The translations under genes were made by a program, and so were the position numbers. A DNA stretch of 64,000 bases from Cynocephalus volans (Eukaryota; Chordata; Mammalia; Dermoptera; Cynocephalidae): NCBI RefSeq assembly GCF_027409185.1, contig NC_084462.1, positions 43,224,679 to 43,288,678 on the forward strand, written 5' to 3'. Under the pieces are notes generated by a model. It saw nothing but the letters and a program-made list of their open reading frames with translations. It ran no database searches and was not told the DNA's origin. Below are positions 20,165 through 32,275 of the stretch, in pieces. Within the stretch, counting starts at the first letter, position 1; the number at the start of each line of letters is the position of its first letter.

Positions 20165-23100
20165 CAAGGGCTTTAGCACAAATTTAAGCAATAATACAAG
20201 AATAATCAACATTCATCTATTACTTCACAGTTTAAAGAGCTTTTGCTTACTCTCTTTTGATACTCACCTGCTCTGTGGACTAGGTAGTTCTGTCCAAACA
20301 CTTTCACATGGACACTTTCCGACCGGCTTAAAAATAATTATAGAGAAATCAATAGTTTTCCTCTGTAGAAAATGAAATGGAAGAGAAGACTTCTTTATCA
20401 CACTATCAAAAACTTAACACATACGTAGAAACAGACTTACTAGGAAAAAAGCAGGAACTATTGAGAAAGCTGTGAACTCTGCTGGAGGAAACAAAATAAA
20501 ATTTTAACAAATAGAGAAAATACTCTATGTTCTTGATTGTGAATACTCAGTATTATAAAGATGAAAACTCTTCCCAAATTAACTAATAAATGTAATGAAC
20601 TGCCAATCAAACCCCCAAGCTGACTTTTTGAGAGACTTGACAGCATTAACACAAAGTTCTTCTTGCAGAATGGAAGGGTAATGGTAATAAAGATAACAGG
20701 GTCAGGGGAGTATAATACACCACCAGATATTACAAGAAAGTATCTAAAACCACAGTCATCAAGAACTCAGGTAGTGGAGAAATTATTATAACAGTGAAAT
20801 AAAATAAAAAGCCTACAAACAGAACCCAGTACTTCAGTAATATAAGATAAATTCTAAAGGGATTAGAGACAAGGGTTTAATGATTTTCAAACCCCCAAGC
20901 TCTAAGGTACTCAACATATTCGCAAGGTAACAATGGCTCATTATGGCAAAGAGTCTCACTGACAGGGCCTGAGATGGAAGGGGAGGTGTGTTAGAATGTG
21001 TGTGTGTGTGTGTGTGTGTGAGTTTGAAATATTGCTGTTATACATACATATATACATAGATATATCTCATATATACATATATCCATCATGATAAAAAGAA
21101 AGAGAATTATAAACAGTTCAAGATATTGCCTGTTTCTGCAAGAGAGGGAAGAGAATCATATTAGAAAGACCTTCAAAGGATCTTCAAAGACTTGGTGATG
21201 TTCTATTCATTAAGCTGAGTGGTAGGTAGATGAGGGTTCATTATATTATTCTTTATTCCTTGTACAGACATTGTACATATTCTTTTATATGTTTGGTATA
21301 TTATGAAATATTGCCCCTGAGGTGTACTGACATCCCTCCCAGGAAGGTATATCCACCCCATCCCCAGTTATGAATCACTGAATTAATAAATGAATAATAA
21401 AACAATGAAAGAACTTGAAGAGTTGTAAGTAGTATCCACGACTCAACATATTTTGCAAAAGAATGGTAATGAAGATGAGTTCTAAATGCTTCCATAAAAA
21501 CAAGTGAGGAAATAACTTTTAGTGCCATCTCAGTCTTCCCCAGCACCTCACCCTCCCTATTGCACTGTACAAAAATGTGTGGACTTCCTGCACATCAGCA
21601 ATCACCATGTAGAACTGTAATGGAAAAAAAATACCATTCAAATGAACACCAGACATATATCTTAAACTCCCATAGGAATGAAAAATTATGAATTCTATAT
21701 AAAAAAATATATACAAAAATGTATTGAAGGACATTTTTAAAAGGCCTGAATAACTTTATGTTCCTCAAGGGAAATGCTCAATTTAATAAAGGGGTCACGT
21801 CTCTCCAAAATGTTGCACAAATTGAATAAAATCCTAACCAAAATCCTACAGGATTCCTATGGAATTTGCCAAATGGATTCTATTTAAAATAGATCTGACA
21901 GAAGATCCAGAATGTTTGAAAAATAAGAAAAATGGAAAATTCTTGACATACTGGATATCAAAATATTCTGTAAAGCTACACTTATTAAAGCATTATGGTA
22001 ATGGCACCAGAATAGACAAATAGGTAGATGGAAAAGTACAGCAACTCTTGTGACAAACTCATGACTATTTGGGAATTTACTATATGGCAGAGGTGTCATT
22101 TTAAACCAGCAGAGACAAAGGTGGGACAATTAACTAGTATTTTAAAATAAACTATGTAGATCTCTAATACACCACTACATGTAAAAATAAAACTCAAATG
22201 AATTAAAAAGTCGAATGCAGAAAAATTATAAAAGTATTAGAAAAATACGTGTGTATATATATCTTCATACTTGGTATGCAAAAAGTTTTTCTAAGAAAGA
22301 TACCAAATTCATTATCCAGAAAAGATTTGACTACCAACAATTTTTGAAACTTCTGTATATTAGTGACATCATTTGAGAAGTATAATGATAAGGAAGAATT
22401 AGGGAGAAAGAGTTTATAATGTGTATAAAAGACAATGTTCAAGTTACAAATGGCTAAAAATTAAATTTCTAAAAATTGATAAAAGAAAAAGAACAACCTG
22501 GTAGAATAAACAGGCAAAATATATTAAAAAATAATTCAAAAAGAAATACAAAATGGTCAGTAAATCATAACCTGTTACTCGTGAAAATGAAAATTCACCC
22601 AAAGATCTGACATTTAAAAATCTATCAGGTTGGTGAAAATTAAAAAAAGATTGATGAGATATCATGTGAGTTACAGTGTGGGCAGAAGGAACCCAGCACG
22701 AGCTGGTGGGACCGTGGAGTGGAGACCCTGTTTTGGAGGGCCACCCTCTGACCTAACAATCTCACAGTTAGGGATGTAGCTGACCCAAATCCTCGCACCA
22801 TGCACAAGGCCACACATTCAGGAACATTCCCAGCAGTTTTGCTGGTAATAGCTAAAACTGGAACAATTTAAATGTCTGTTAGGATGGGACCAGCAAAATA
22901 AATGATGGTGTATTCCTACTTAACGAAATAGCATGCAGCTCCTTATAAGAGCCCTTTATATGTTCTGTAACATAGAACATCATATGGTTCTAGATGTACA
23001 GAAGTAGAAAGAACCCAAAGATACATTCTTAATGCAAAAAATAGAGCCACAAACAATACATTTATTATGACCCATTTATGCAAGTGCAAAATATATTTAT

Positions 23101-23260
23101 TATAATACAAAGAACTAGAATGGTCTTCACCGAACTGTTACTCTGGCAAGAGAAATAAGATTGGGGGTGAACTGGAGAGATGGGATCTGCAATTAAGAAC
23201 TTTTACTTTTAATAATCTATATACTGTTGCATTTGACATTTTAAAAGAGCTATTAAAAAA
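20165..23260 (+). mobile_element. Old L1 LINE remains (L1M-type), 3' half of ORF2 and 3' UTR
   Basis: An A-rich strand with diverged L1 ORF2 phrases: 'cctaaccaaaatcctacagg', 'gcattatggtaatggcacca', 'gaaaagatttgactaccaac' and 'gctaaaactggaacaattta' near 22,851, followed by 'atagcatgcagctccttata'. The segments are in L1 order, but no long open frame survives. It probably comprises more than one fragment. A TG microsatellite and a TA-rich tract interrupt it at 20,998-21,080. Confidence 0.75.
20994..21024. repeat. (TG)n microsatellite
   Basis: Uninterrupted tgtgtg run, followed by an irregular (ATAC/ATAT)-rich tract to about 21,085. Confidence 0.95.
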
Positions 23261-23639
23261 TAAAGAGTTAAAGAACAGTAAGTACAGAATGATTTCATTA
23301 AGCTTTTAAAAAGACAAATCTTAAATACATATATAAGTTCAGCAGTCTTTCCATTGCATTGTAGTGTTAGACCATAAAAATGACCACGCAGTCTGAAACT
23401 ATGCAAAGCGATCTTAACACTCAGTGGGGAGGATACACCCTAAATTTCCTCTGGGGAGGGAACCAGGACTGGGTCTTGAAGAGAGACTTACACATTTTTC
23501 TCGATACATTTCTGTGTTATTGGATACTTGACAATGAGCCTTGGAATGTTTAAAAGAAGAAAAACACATGCAGAAAAGGGAAAAGTCATCTGACAAAAAT
23601 ACTATTGTTTTTCTAAGGAGATATTTAAAATGCACATAA
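23261..23639. other. Unclassified AT-rich sequence
   Basis: No gene seen. It may be diverged L1 3' flank. Confidence 0.4.
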
Positions 23640-24335
23640 ATAAAAATATTTCATTGGATTGTTATTTAATTATCTTTATTAGATTTTTAAATTATGAGGC
23701 AATACATGTCTCTAACAAGTGAAACAAGCCAAAGATGATGAAGAAAATGTTAATATTTCTGTACTTTATTCTGTTTCATTGATTTATTTGATTTTTTTTT
23801 GTGCCAATGCCATACTAAAGTAAGTTGTAATATCTGGTGACACAAACCAGTCCTCCTACCATTCTTTAAGGAAATGTTCTAGGCTATTCTCAGACTTTAT
23901 TCTTTTATATTTCCTTTTAATAAATATATTCTTTTATATTTGTTCCAAGATATGCCATTGGGATTCCATCTAGAATTGCATTTCATTTTTGTTTTCATAC
24001 AATTATGTCTTTATATCCAGGTACATGGTATGTCTTTCCAACATTATTTTAATTCCTTTAATAAAGTTGTATGATTTTTTTCAATAGGTTCTATATCCTT
24101 TTTGCTAGATTTATTTCTATGAATATTGCAGAATTTTTATCACTAACATAAATAGGATCACTCCTTTTTTATTTCTAACTAAATTGTGTTAATGTAAAGA
24201 AAGGCAATTTATTTTCATACATTGACTTTGTATCCAGTAAGCTCACTAAATTTTCTTATCAACATTAATATTTTAATTAGTCTTTTAGGTTTGGGGGATA
24301 TGCAACCAACCATGACAATTTTATTTCTAATATTT
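23640..24335 (-). mobile_element. Old L1 LINE fragment, reversed ORF2
   Basis: 'tttaataaagttgtatgatt' then 'tttgctagatttatttctat' and 'gactttgtatccagtaagct' are reversed L1 ORF2 phrases. Strongly T-rich with no open frame. Confidence 0.7.
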
Positions 24336-25419
24336 ATATTTTTTAATTTAATTTTTGTTTTATCTCAGTAATGAAATCACAGTTTTAAAAGTCAAATGAT
24401 AATAAAAGACTTATAATTAAATTCAGTAGTTCCTTGCTATGCTCACTTTTTTTTTGTTTTTTTGCCACACTCACTTTTGATTCTGAATTGTCAGATGCAG
24501 CCACTTTGATCTCATTAGCTATTTCTTCTGACATTTTCACAATACCGTATTTCTAAATAACATGCATGTACTGATTGTTTTTATTTTTTAGGTTTAGATG
24601 CTATTTATTGACTTTCTACAATGGGAATATAAGTATTTAGCTCTCTTATATCACCCCTCACCCACATATATAATTCCCATTCAATATGTTTTTATCACAA
24701 TAAACCAGTTTTCATATCCACATAGTCATGGATATGTAAATATTATCTACAGTAGAGTCATACACATAGTGACTGACCATCTTTCCTTTGTTGTACAACT
24801 TTTCTTTTCCCTGGAGTTAATAATGGCTTTAGTTTTTGGGGTTTTTTTGGTTTTTTGTTTCTTTGTTTGTTTGCACCTGTGTGCATGTTATATTATTGTT
24901 ATTGCTTTGTTTTGCTTAGTTATTCATTAACATCTCCTTTGGATACATTCTCTTTTCAATATATTTAAATATACCCAATAATCTATCAATTTGGGGTTTT
25001 TTTTGGAGATCTCTTTCCTATGGCCCTCTATCTTCCTGCTCCAAATGGGATCAGCTGCTCAGACAAGCAACTATATGGCTGTAGTCTGGACTTCTGTTCA
25101 TATTAGCCTTTCTCAGCTGTGTTTTCTTCTCCCTTATTTTCCATTTTTTGTCTTTCTCTTTCCTGATTTACTCCCTGCATTAAATAAAAGGGAGATGATG
25201 AGAAAGAGGAGGTTATTCCCACTTTTTGGAAGGGTTTTCCACTGAAGAGAGAAACATGAACTATTCACCAGAAGAAGCAGAAGAGAAGGAGTTAGCTAAA
25301 AGAGAGAAATTATAGTCACCCAAGATAAGGAGGTAATCTGTGAGAGAAAGTTTTCAGAGATCACACATGGATGATCTGGCTTTGGAGAGGGAAAAGTCTT
25401 CCCACAATCATCAGTGGGG
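24336..25419. other. Unclassified AT-rich sequence
   Basis: Probably further LINE remains. An open frame of 110 codons (24598-24930) is low-complexity and hydrophobic, and is not called a gene. Confidence 0.4.
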
Positions 25420-26680
25420 AGAGATGAAAGACAGACTCGCCTTCTGGGAATCTGGCAGACTAGATTATTTGGGCCAACCCTCCTGCTGAAAACAATATAA
25501 AGCGCCAGATAAAATAGAAGTGTTTTTTAGCAAGCATCCAAAGTCTGGCTAAATACTATATTTATTAGATTTGCCTTTTTGACAGTCAAGAACTATCTAC
25601 TAATAACAATTTTGTGTTTTAACCTAATACTAGGGAATTAGTAGGCCAAAAATCAAAGAGAAAGAGGGTCCCCCTGGAGAGATAAGAGCAATACTGGAGT
25701 TACTTTTGCTCTAAGGGCATTTGCTGATCCAGCAAACTTGAACTTTGGTTGGTCCCTGATGGTGAGGGGCAAAAGCCAAAAGTGAGGAGCATCATAGGAG
25801 ACTCTCCCTATGTTAAATCATGAACCTAGAAGACTATATCCTCAGAATAAGGATGAGTCAGAAGTAATCTCCTCCCATCCAAGTCAGGGAACAAAACGAA
25901 AGTTGCTGAGGCACTGAGCAGAGCAGGAGAGGGTGGAGAGGTCTATACTCCAAGGATCTGTAATCATATGAAGATTTGCATCTCAAACTTACATTTCTGG
26001 GGTGATCCCAAAGTAATTCCAAATGTGAATTTAGTTTAAAGTAGTTTTTGATGGTAGTGACCCCAGGCAGCTTACAGAGACAAATGCAAATCCTGAAGGA
26101 AAGCACTTCCTCTCGCAAATGATTTTTCAAGGACAATGAGCATCATACAATAAAAAATAACCAAGCACATAAGAAAACAAGGCACCATGAATGAGATCCA
26201 GTAGAAACAGTAAACACCAGAAACAAACCAGCAAAAAAATCAAACATTAGAACCATAAGACACAGACTACAAAATAACTACACTGATAATGTTAAAAGAT
26301 TTTCAAAGCTTAAAAAATATCTGCAGAGAATAGAAAACTATAAAAAATGACAAATTTCACAAATTCGAAATAGAAACAATGGAACTTCGAGGAATAACAA
26401 CAAAAACGAATAATCACAATTAAAACTTGGTCAACAGGTTTAACAAAGGATTAGAAAAAGCTGAAGAAGGAATTTGGGAACTGGAAGCTAAGTCAGTAGA
26501 AATCATCTAGAATGAAGCACAGAGAAAAAGAATAGAAAATAGGAAAGAGAGGTTAAGAGATATGGAGGATGGAGTGAGAAGGCCAACATATATTTAATCA
26601 GAGTCAGAGGAGGAAAAAGAAAGAATGGGCAAAGTCAATATGTGGAGAGAAACATTTTCAGAATTGATGGAAATTTGTAA
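25420..26680 (+). mobile_element. Old L1 LINE 5' region and start of ORF1
   Basis: 'gagatgaaagacagactcgc' and 'ggcagactagattatttggg' resemble an L1M 5' UTR. 'aggttaagagatatggagga' then 'tggagtgagaaggccaacat' and 'atatttaatcagagtcagag' match the conserved ORF1 coiled-coil segment ('agaaggtctaacatacat' type). It is 3'-truncated near 26,680 and has no intact ORF1. Confidence 0.75.
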
Positions 26681-27639
26681 TACATTCCCGGATGGTGTTC
26701 CTCACTAAATACGTAACAAAATTTGTTCTTCTGTCATATAGTTGTGGGTGTTAGTAGGACTTAGGGAATTTAAAATTTTATTAAACCAGGATCACACCAC
26801 CCAACCCCCTGAGTTAAAATTCAGTATCAGTGTGATTCATGATGTACACTCAGCCCCCACTCTGGATGGGAAATACTGACTTACAGCCTCACTGAAATGG
26901 AGTGGAGGAGATTCTTTAGAAACATTGATCTTAGGTTGGGATTCCTTTGAGTCCTCCCAAAAGAGCCATGAAGTTTCATTTTTAAAAATTAGTATTTTGG
27001 TGAAAAAGCATAACTTCCTCAGAGAATGAAAAAGAAAATCCCACAAGGTTTTATATCAACAACCTAGGCCAAGGCGCCAGGAAAACTTCACATGCTCTGT
27101 CTTGTCATGAGTTACAATCATTGTTCTGGGAATTTTCTCAGGGGTTTGGCATTTTTCCTTATAAACAGAACCACATATCATTCTTGAAGCTGTCCAATAA
27201 CTGGAAAGCAAGCAGTTGCAGCATCTTTTCCAGGCCAGAGTGATGCCCAGGGGTCCCAAAGGACAACAAGGGGTCTGGGTTTCAGTTTTCATTCCCCAGT
27301 GGAGCTGCTCTATTCAAGACACATAGGGAGACAGCTGTCCCCTCGGATCTCTCTAATCTGGCCCCAGGCATCTCACACATGGACCTTGGAGGGCTTCCTC
27401 CTCTGCTCCCCAGAGACTGCACTTTTCTCTGCCTGGAGATACCACAGTTCAGGGGCTAGGGCTTCTGGGAACCTATTAGTGTGGACTAAGTTCCTTGAGC
27501 CCTCTGGCTCAAGTACCCATGGCTGGTACAGCATGTTCCTTGTTTGAAATTAATCCTGCCATGAAGTTTATAAAACAGTGTTTGATGACCTCTTGGACAA
27601 TGGGATGCAGGCTCAGAGACAGTTTAAATAAACTGGGAA
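26681..27639. other. Unclassified sequence
   Basis: No gene or confident repeat seen. Confidence 0.45.
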
Positions 27640-28157
27640 AAGAAATAATCATTGTCAAGCCTCCCAGTCATCTCTCTTCTAGTTTCCCTTTATCTCCTCC
27701 TTCCTCTCCATTAATACTATCAGGGGAGTATATCTCTTTACTAGGTAGTCTTGATTCCCCACCATACCCTGAGCACAGCCCCTGATTACTTTGGAGATTG
27801 ATTAGGGGCCCGCATACACTTCGGCCTTGTTAGCACTTCTACTGGTTGCGATGCTGGGTTCTTTCTCACGTGAACACAAGCCTAACCACAGTGGGATAGA
27901 TGTCACAGGTAGGTGACTCACAGGTATTCTCAGCTACCTGGAGATTCTGCCTCATTTGAGGCTGTGCTCTTCCCTTCTCCAGTTTCTCCTCCTTGCCAGG
28001 GCCCCCACGCCTGCTGCCCCACCACTCTTCCTTGCTCATAAAACTGCAGTGACTTCCCTTCATCTCCAGCCTCAGGCCAAACTTGTCTGTCCGGCTTTCA
28101 TGGCCTTCCTCAGTCTGATCCCATAACCGTCCCAGCCTGCTTTCCAACTCTCATTCG
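27640..28157 (+). repeat. L2 LINE fragment, left of a hAT insertion
   Basis: 'actgcagtgacttcccttca' and 'tttcatggccttcctcagtc' then 'tgatcccataaccgtcccag' are the L2 3' region. Continues after 28,366. Confidence 0.6.
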
Positions 28158-28366
28158 CTCCAGTGGTTCTCAACCTGGGGTGCCCTCAAGGGTGTCTGGA
28201 AATGCATAGAAGCATTTTGGTCTTCACAAGGATGGGGGGGGGGTGCCCAGCATTCAATGGGCAGGGTCCAGGCATGAGAACTGCCCTCCAATGCTCAGAA
28301 CAGTCCCACACACTGAACAATTGTTCCATCCTGATGGCAGCAATGCCCCTGTTGAGAAATGCTCCT
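28158..28366 (+). mobile_element. hAT-type nonautonomous DNA transposon relic inserted in L2
   Basis: Begins 'ccagtggttctcaacctggg' and ends 'cctgttgagaaatgctcc', so the termini are inverted copies of a 'gttctcaac' motif. The interior 'gtgcccagcattcaatgggc' plus 'acagtcccacacactg' fits an abundant mammalian Charlie-group MITE. Subfamily not assigned. A poly-G run lies at 28,231-28,241. Confidence 0.7.
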
Positions 28367-28564
28367 TGATTCTGTCCAAACTAGTTCACTCCCCATCCAT
28401 CAAGCCAGCTGTGTGTGTTTGTCGCTGCTGTCCCACCCCACCTGGAATTTCCCTCCTTTCCTCTCTGCTCCTCTGAGTTCTACCCATATTGAACACCTGG
28501 CTTGGTTGGATTCCCCCCTGAAGCCATCACTCTCTCTAAACCCTCAAAGCCACTACTGTCACTG
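28367..28564 (+). repeat. L2 LINE fragment, right of the hAT insertion
   Basis: 'caccccacctggaatttccc' and 'ttctacccatattgaacacc' continue the L2 text in order. Confidence 0.55.
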
Positions 28565-28800
28565 CAAGGCTGGGAGGACATGGACGCTGGTCTTGCACAG
28601 ACCCAGGTTTGAGACTCATCCTGCCACTTTATTCATGTGGCCTGCACAGAGCCACTTCACCTAAGTCTAATTTCCTTACCTCTAAAGTAGAAAGGATCAC
28701 AGCACTACTTTAGAAGTTTCTGTGGGGATAAAATGCTACGCCATAGGGCAGAGTGGCCAGCACCACTTGGCATGTGGTAGGAACCCCATTATTGCCATAT
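28565..28800 (+). repeat. MIR SINE, near full length
   Basis: 'acagacccaggtttgagact', 'agccacttcacctaagtcta' then 'atttccttacctctaaagta', and 'gtggggataaaatgctacgc' follow the MIR order through to its 3' end. Confidence 0.85.
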
Positions 28801-29769
28801 CATTTTAAATTCCTTCCAACACAGTGCGCGATTCACTCAGCATCTGTGGAGTCGATGCTTACACCTGAGACTGTCCGCAAAGTTAAAGCAAGAGGCCTCA
28901 CCATTCTAGATAAAGACTGTATAGGCAGAGACTCATTTGTATTCAACCACAGTGAGTGTCAGGGCACTTAGGGGAGGTGACAGAAGAAGCGGGGCCCCTA
29001 TGAGGCAGCCCCCTGTATGCTGACTTCTTGCTGGCACAGAAGCACGTCCTCACGGATGCACACTGCCCAAGAGCAGGGCACAGCCTGAAGGAGAGCGTGG
29101 GGGAGACGGGGCTGGCTGGTGTTGCTGAGGGCAGTGACTGCCCGGAGAAAGGGATCTCAGAGAATGGGTGTGAGATGCACCCCTTTAACATGAAACACTG
29201 CTGCTAAGCACTTCAGCTCCTCTGGGCTGCTCTCTCCTCGCTTGGGTTCTGTACTACCAAAACTCTCAGTGACCTTGGAGTCTTCCTAGCTTGGCTTTGC
29301 TCTGTGGCCTGAGAAAGGGCATTGTCTCATAGTAAAGGAATGGCTTTGCTCCATTTATCCAACGACGTGGGGTGTTACAGATACCCAGGGAGGTGTGCCA
29401 AGGTGGAGGCCAGGCCAGCCCAGTCTCACTGGTCTGAGTCCAAAGCCTGAGTCCCTACTCTCTTTGAACTGGCTCTTAGCAAACACTAAGGGGCTAGCTG
29501 ATGAAATCTGAGGATATGACTCGCTCAGAAACCTTTAAGAAATGAAAGATGAAGAAATTCCCAGTAAGGGATGACCAAGTCATCCCTGCAAGTCAGGGAG
29601 CCCTATCAAATCTCTCCTTTCTGATTTCCTACTTTTAAAGTTATCAACATTCCAAAAGTCCAAGAAGATCTTTAAAGGGTACTCCAACCCCCCTCGAGAA
29701 ACAGTGCAGGTGCAAGGCACTGGATTTGCTATGCTTTGAAGACAAGGAAGTGGTCCTGACCAGACTCAG
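28801..29769. other. Unclassified sequence
   Basis: No gene or confident repeat seen. Confidence 0.45.
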
Positions 29770-29905
29770 GACGATGTACGCAGGAGCGAGGAAGACTGGA
29801 CTCAAGGCCAGGCTCTGCCACTAAGTGGCCAGAGGTTTCTGGGCCCCTCACACTGCTTGTCTGGATGTCTGTCTCCTGACTAAATCCATGAGAACATTGG
29901 CCTAT
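29770..29905 (+). repeat. MIR SINE
   Basis: 'actggactcaaggccaggct' then 'ctgccactaagtggccagag' and 'gggcccctcacactgc' match the MIR core. Confidence 0.7.
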
Positions 29906-32128
29906 AAAAACTACTTCCATGATCACGATAATCCAGTTAAACATCCAAAGGATTTTCACCCACGGAAGTGATAAGTAATAAATGATCAGTTGGTTGTTTA
30001 CTTGCCTGCAGCCCTTCTCACAGAGGACCCCTGAGCTACCATTCACAAAGGCACCTTCAGGATGCCCAGGTCTCTTGGGTCACCCCAGAAGCACCTGAGG
30101 GGCATCATCTGCCCAGCTGCTGTGCTCCTGGTGCCAGGCCCTGATGCCGTGCTCTGCTCCTTACTCTTGTCATCTGCCAATTACCCTGGACCTCCTCTTC
30201 TTTGTGTCTTCACTGGCTGTGCTCCCGAGCCCTGGGTCAGGGCCAGCTTCATCAGGACTCTGGGCCAGGGGTCAGATGCACCCGAGCCCAAAAGACAGAA
30301 TCAAGAAGCAACAGTGCGATCTGCTCCCCACAAACCACTGGGCAGTGCCAGGGTTCAGAAAGAATGCTAAGGTGAGAGTGGAAAAGGCCATGACGAGTTC
30401 CCATTCTCTGAGTGGAGGTGGCTGCTGCCGCCCCGGGTGGGCAAGTCGGAGAGGAGCTGGGCATAGAGATCTGATGGGGTACCCTGTGCTCGTGGGCACA
30501 CCCCTCAATACAGGGTCTCCACAGGAACTCTGGACTGAGAACCACAACCACATGCACTCTTGGGGAAAAAAAGTCCAAAAGAGAAAGGCTGGAGGGACCT
30601 CCCTGGCCAAGGACAAACACAGCTTCCCTCTCCGGGCAGGAGGAGCCCAGGCTTCAGTGTGGAGAAAAACGTGTTCTTCTCAAACCTGTGTCCAGCCCAT
30701 GTAGGCAAGCATGTCCCTGTCAGGGACCAGCTGGAAGCTTCCTGCAGGTCCCAATGCATCTGGTGTCTTCAACTCAGAGGCTGCACTGCAGGATGAAAAC
30801 CTTAAAAACTAGAACATAATCAAAACTCTAAATGCATTAGGTCATTTTTGTAAGATTCTCCTATAATGAGAAAGAGAAGTCATGGTAAAAGAAACTCACA
30901 TCGAGGATATGCTGAAAGAACAGCAACAACAATCACTGCAAACCAGAACAGACCTAGCTCTTGTCACCAGTGAGGGACAGCCTTAGGACAGTGGCCCTAA
31001 GGCCATAAAATCCCAAGGGAACCACCCCAACCATCCAACCAAAGAATCAGTTCTGGAAACAAACACCGTTTTCCAAGGCAGAGAGCAAATACACACATTG
31101 CACATCAACAACGAAGCAGATGGAAACGTTTCTCCGGTTAGTCCTTGGAAAATTAGACACTTTTATTAACTGATTCTTGAGTATCTGGGACCTTCCTCGA
31201 ACATTCTGGTGATATGGCACTTGTAAGATATACAAAGTATTCACACCCTGCGGCTTGACAAAATCAGACACTCAAATCCTTTTTGGAAATGAGATAGAGA
31301 ACAAAATAAAATATAAAAATCCACAAAACAATATGGAAAAGAAAAGGGGACAACGTGATAGGCTACTTTTTCATGGCCCTTCAGAGGCCTGGAAAGGTTA
31401 AGTGTATCTCGAAGTCGTGACAATGGCCGTTGTCCAAAATTTGAGAGGCACCTCAAGGCATTTGGAAGAAAGTACCACTTGGCTAGGAAAAGTGGTAACA
31501 AGGGAGGTTTGGGTCCATGTAACAATAATTTTAATCAAGTGACTAGAATTGGCTTTGCACAGGCTGTCTCTGCAACAATTGGCAAAGAATATCTTTCTGT
31601 TTATTTCCACAGTTGACCCCAAATCCTTCTTCTCTAGCATGCATTAACATCTTCATCTACTTGTTCTTAACATTTAGGAGGTCACAGATTCATCTGAGAA
31701 TCCAATGAAGCTAGGTACTCTGTCTACCAAAAATTCCTGTTGGCACACAACTGACAATGAATTTGAAAGGACCCCAAAGCCAACACGTAGACCTTGGTTT
31801 GGAACTTCTGTGCTAAAATGGATGCCATGTGGGACCTGTGAACCAAAGAGGGGTGCGGGTCCATTTCCCAACAGCTTCAGTGTCAGAGACCTATTGTGTC
31901 TGGGAGCCGATGGGAATATCCTAATCACATGAGAAGAACATCTTAGCAGCTCCCAAGTTTGTCCTGGGAATTTACCATACATGCTCATTATTGTGGAGGC
32001 ATCAATCCAACCTGCCCAGGGCCATTTCTCCCAGGTGCTTTCAGGTATTTAAAAACTACTGATTGGATTGACCAGACAAGAGGTATAAGACAGGACAACC
32101 TAGCAGTACTCAAATCAGGGACTGTCCT
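29906..32128. other. Unclassified sequence
   Basis: Contains a GC-rich stretch (30.06-30.76 kb) with overlapping open frames of up to 186 codons and no recognisable domain, then AT-richer DNA. 31,680-31,860 has a faint resemblance to a hAT relic. Nothing here supports a gene. Confidence 0.4.
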
Positions 32129-32150
32129 CCTTAGGTTCTATTCTGTAACT

Positions 32151-32185
<35 letters not shown>

Positions 32186-32206
32186 TTAGGTTCTATTCTG
32201 TAACTG

Positions 32207-32253
<47 letters not shown>

Positions 32254-32275
32254 TGTGTGCATGTGCGTATGCTTG
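32129..32275. repeat. Duplicated GT microsatellite unit
   Basis: An identical 24-base unit (starts ccttaggttctat, ends gtaactgg) occurs at 32129-32152 and again at 32184-32207, a period of 55. Each copy is followed by a GT run, the second longer and ending in an imperfect gtgcatgtgcgtatg tail. It is a tandem duplication of flank plus microsatellite. Confidence 0.95.

Noticed and set aside
30144..30704. 186-codon open frame (plus), with 122- and 114-codon frames on the other strand
   Set aside because: Overlapping open frames on both strands in GC-rich DNA, no domain, no splice or promoter context.
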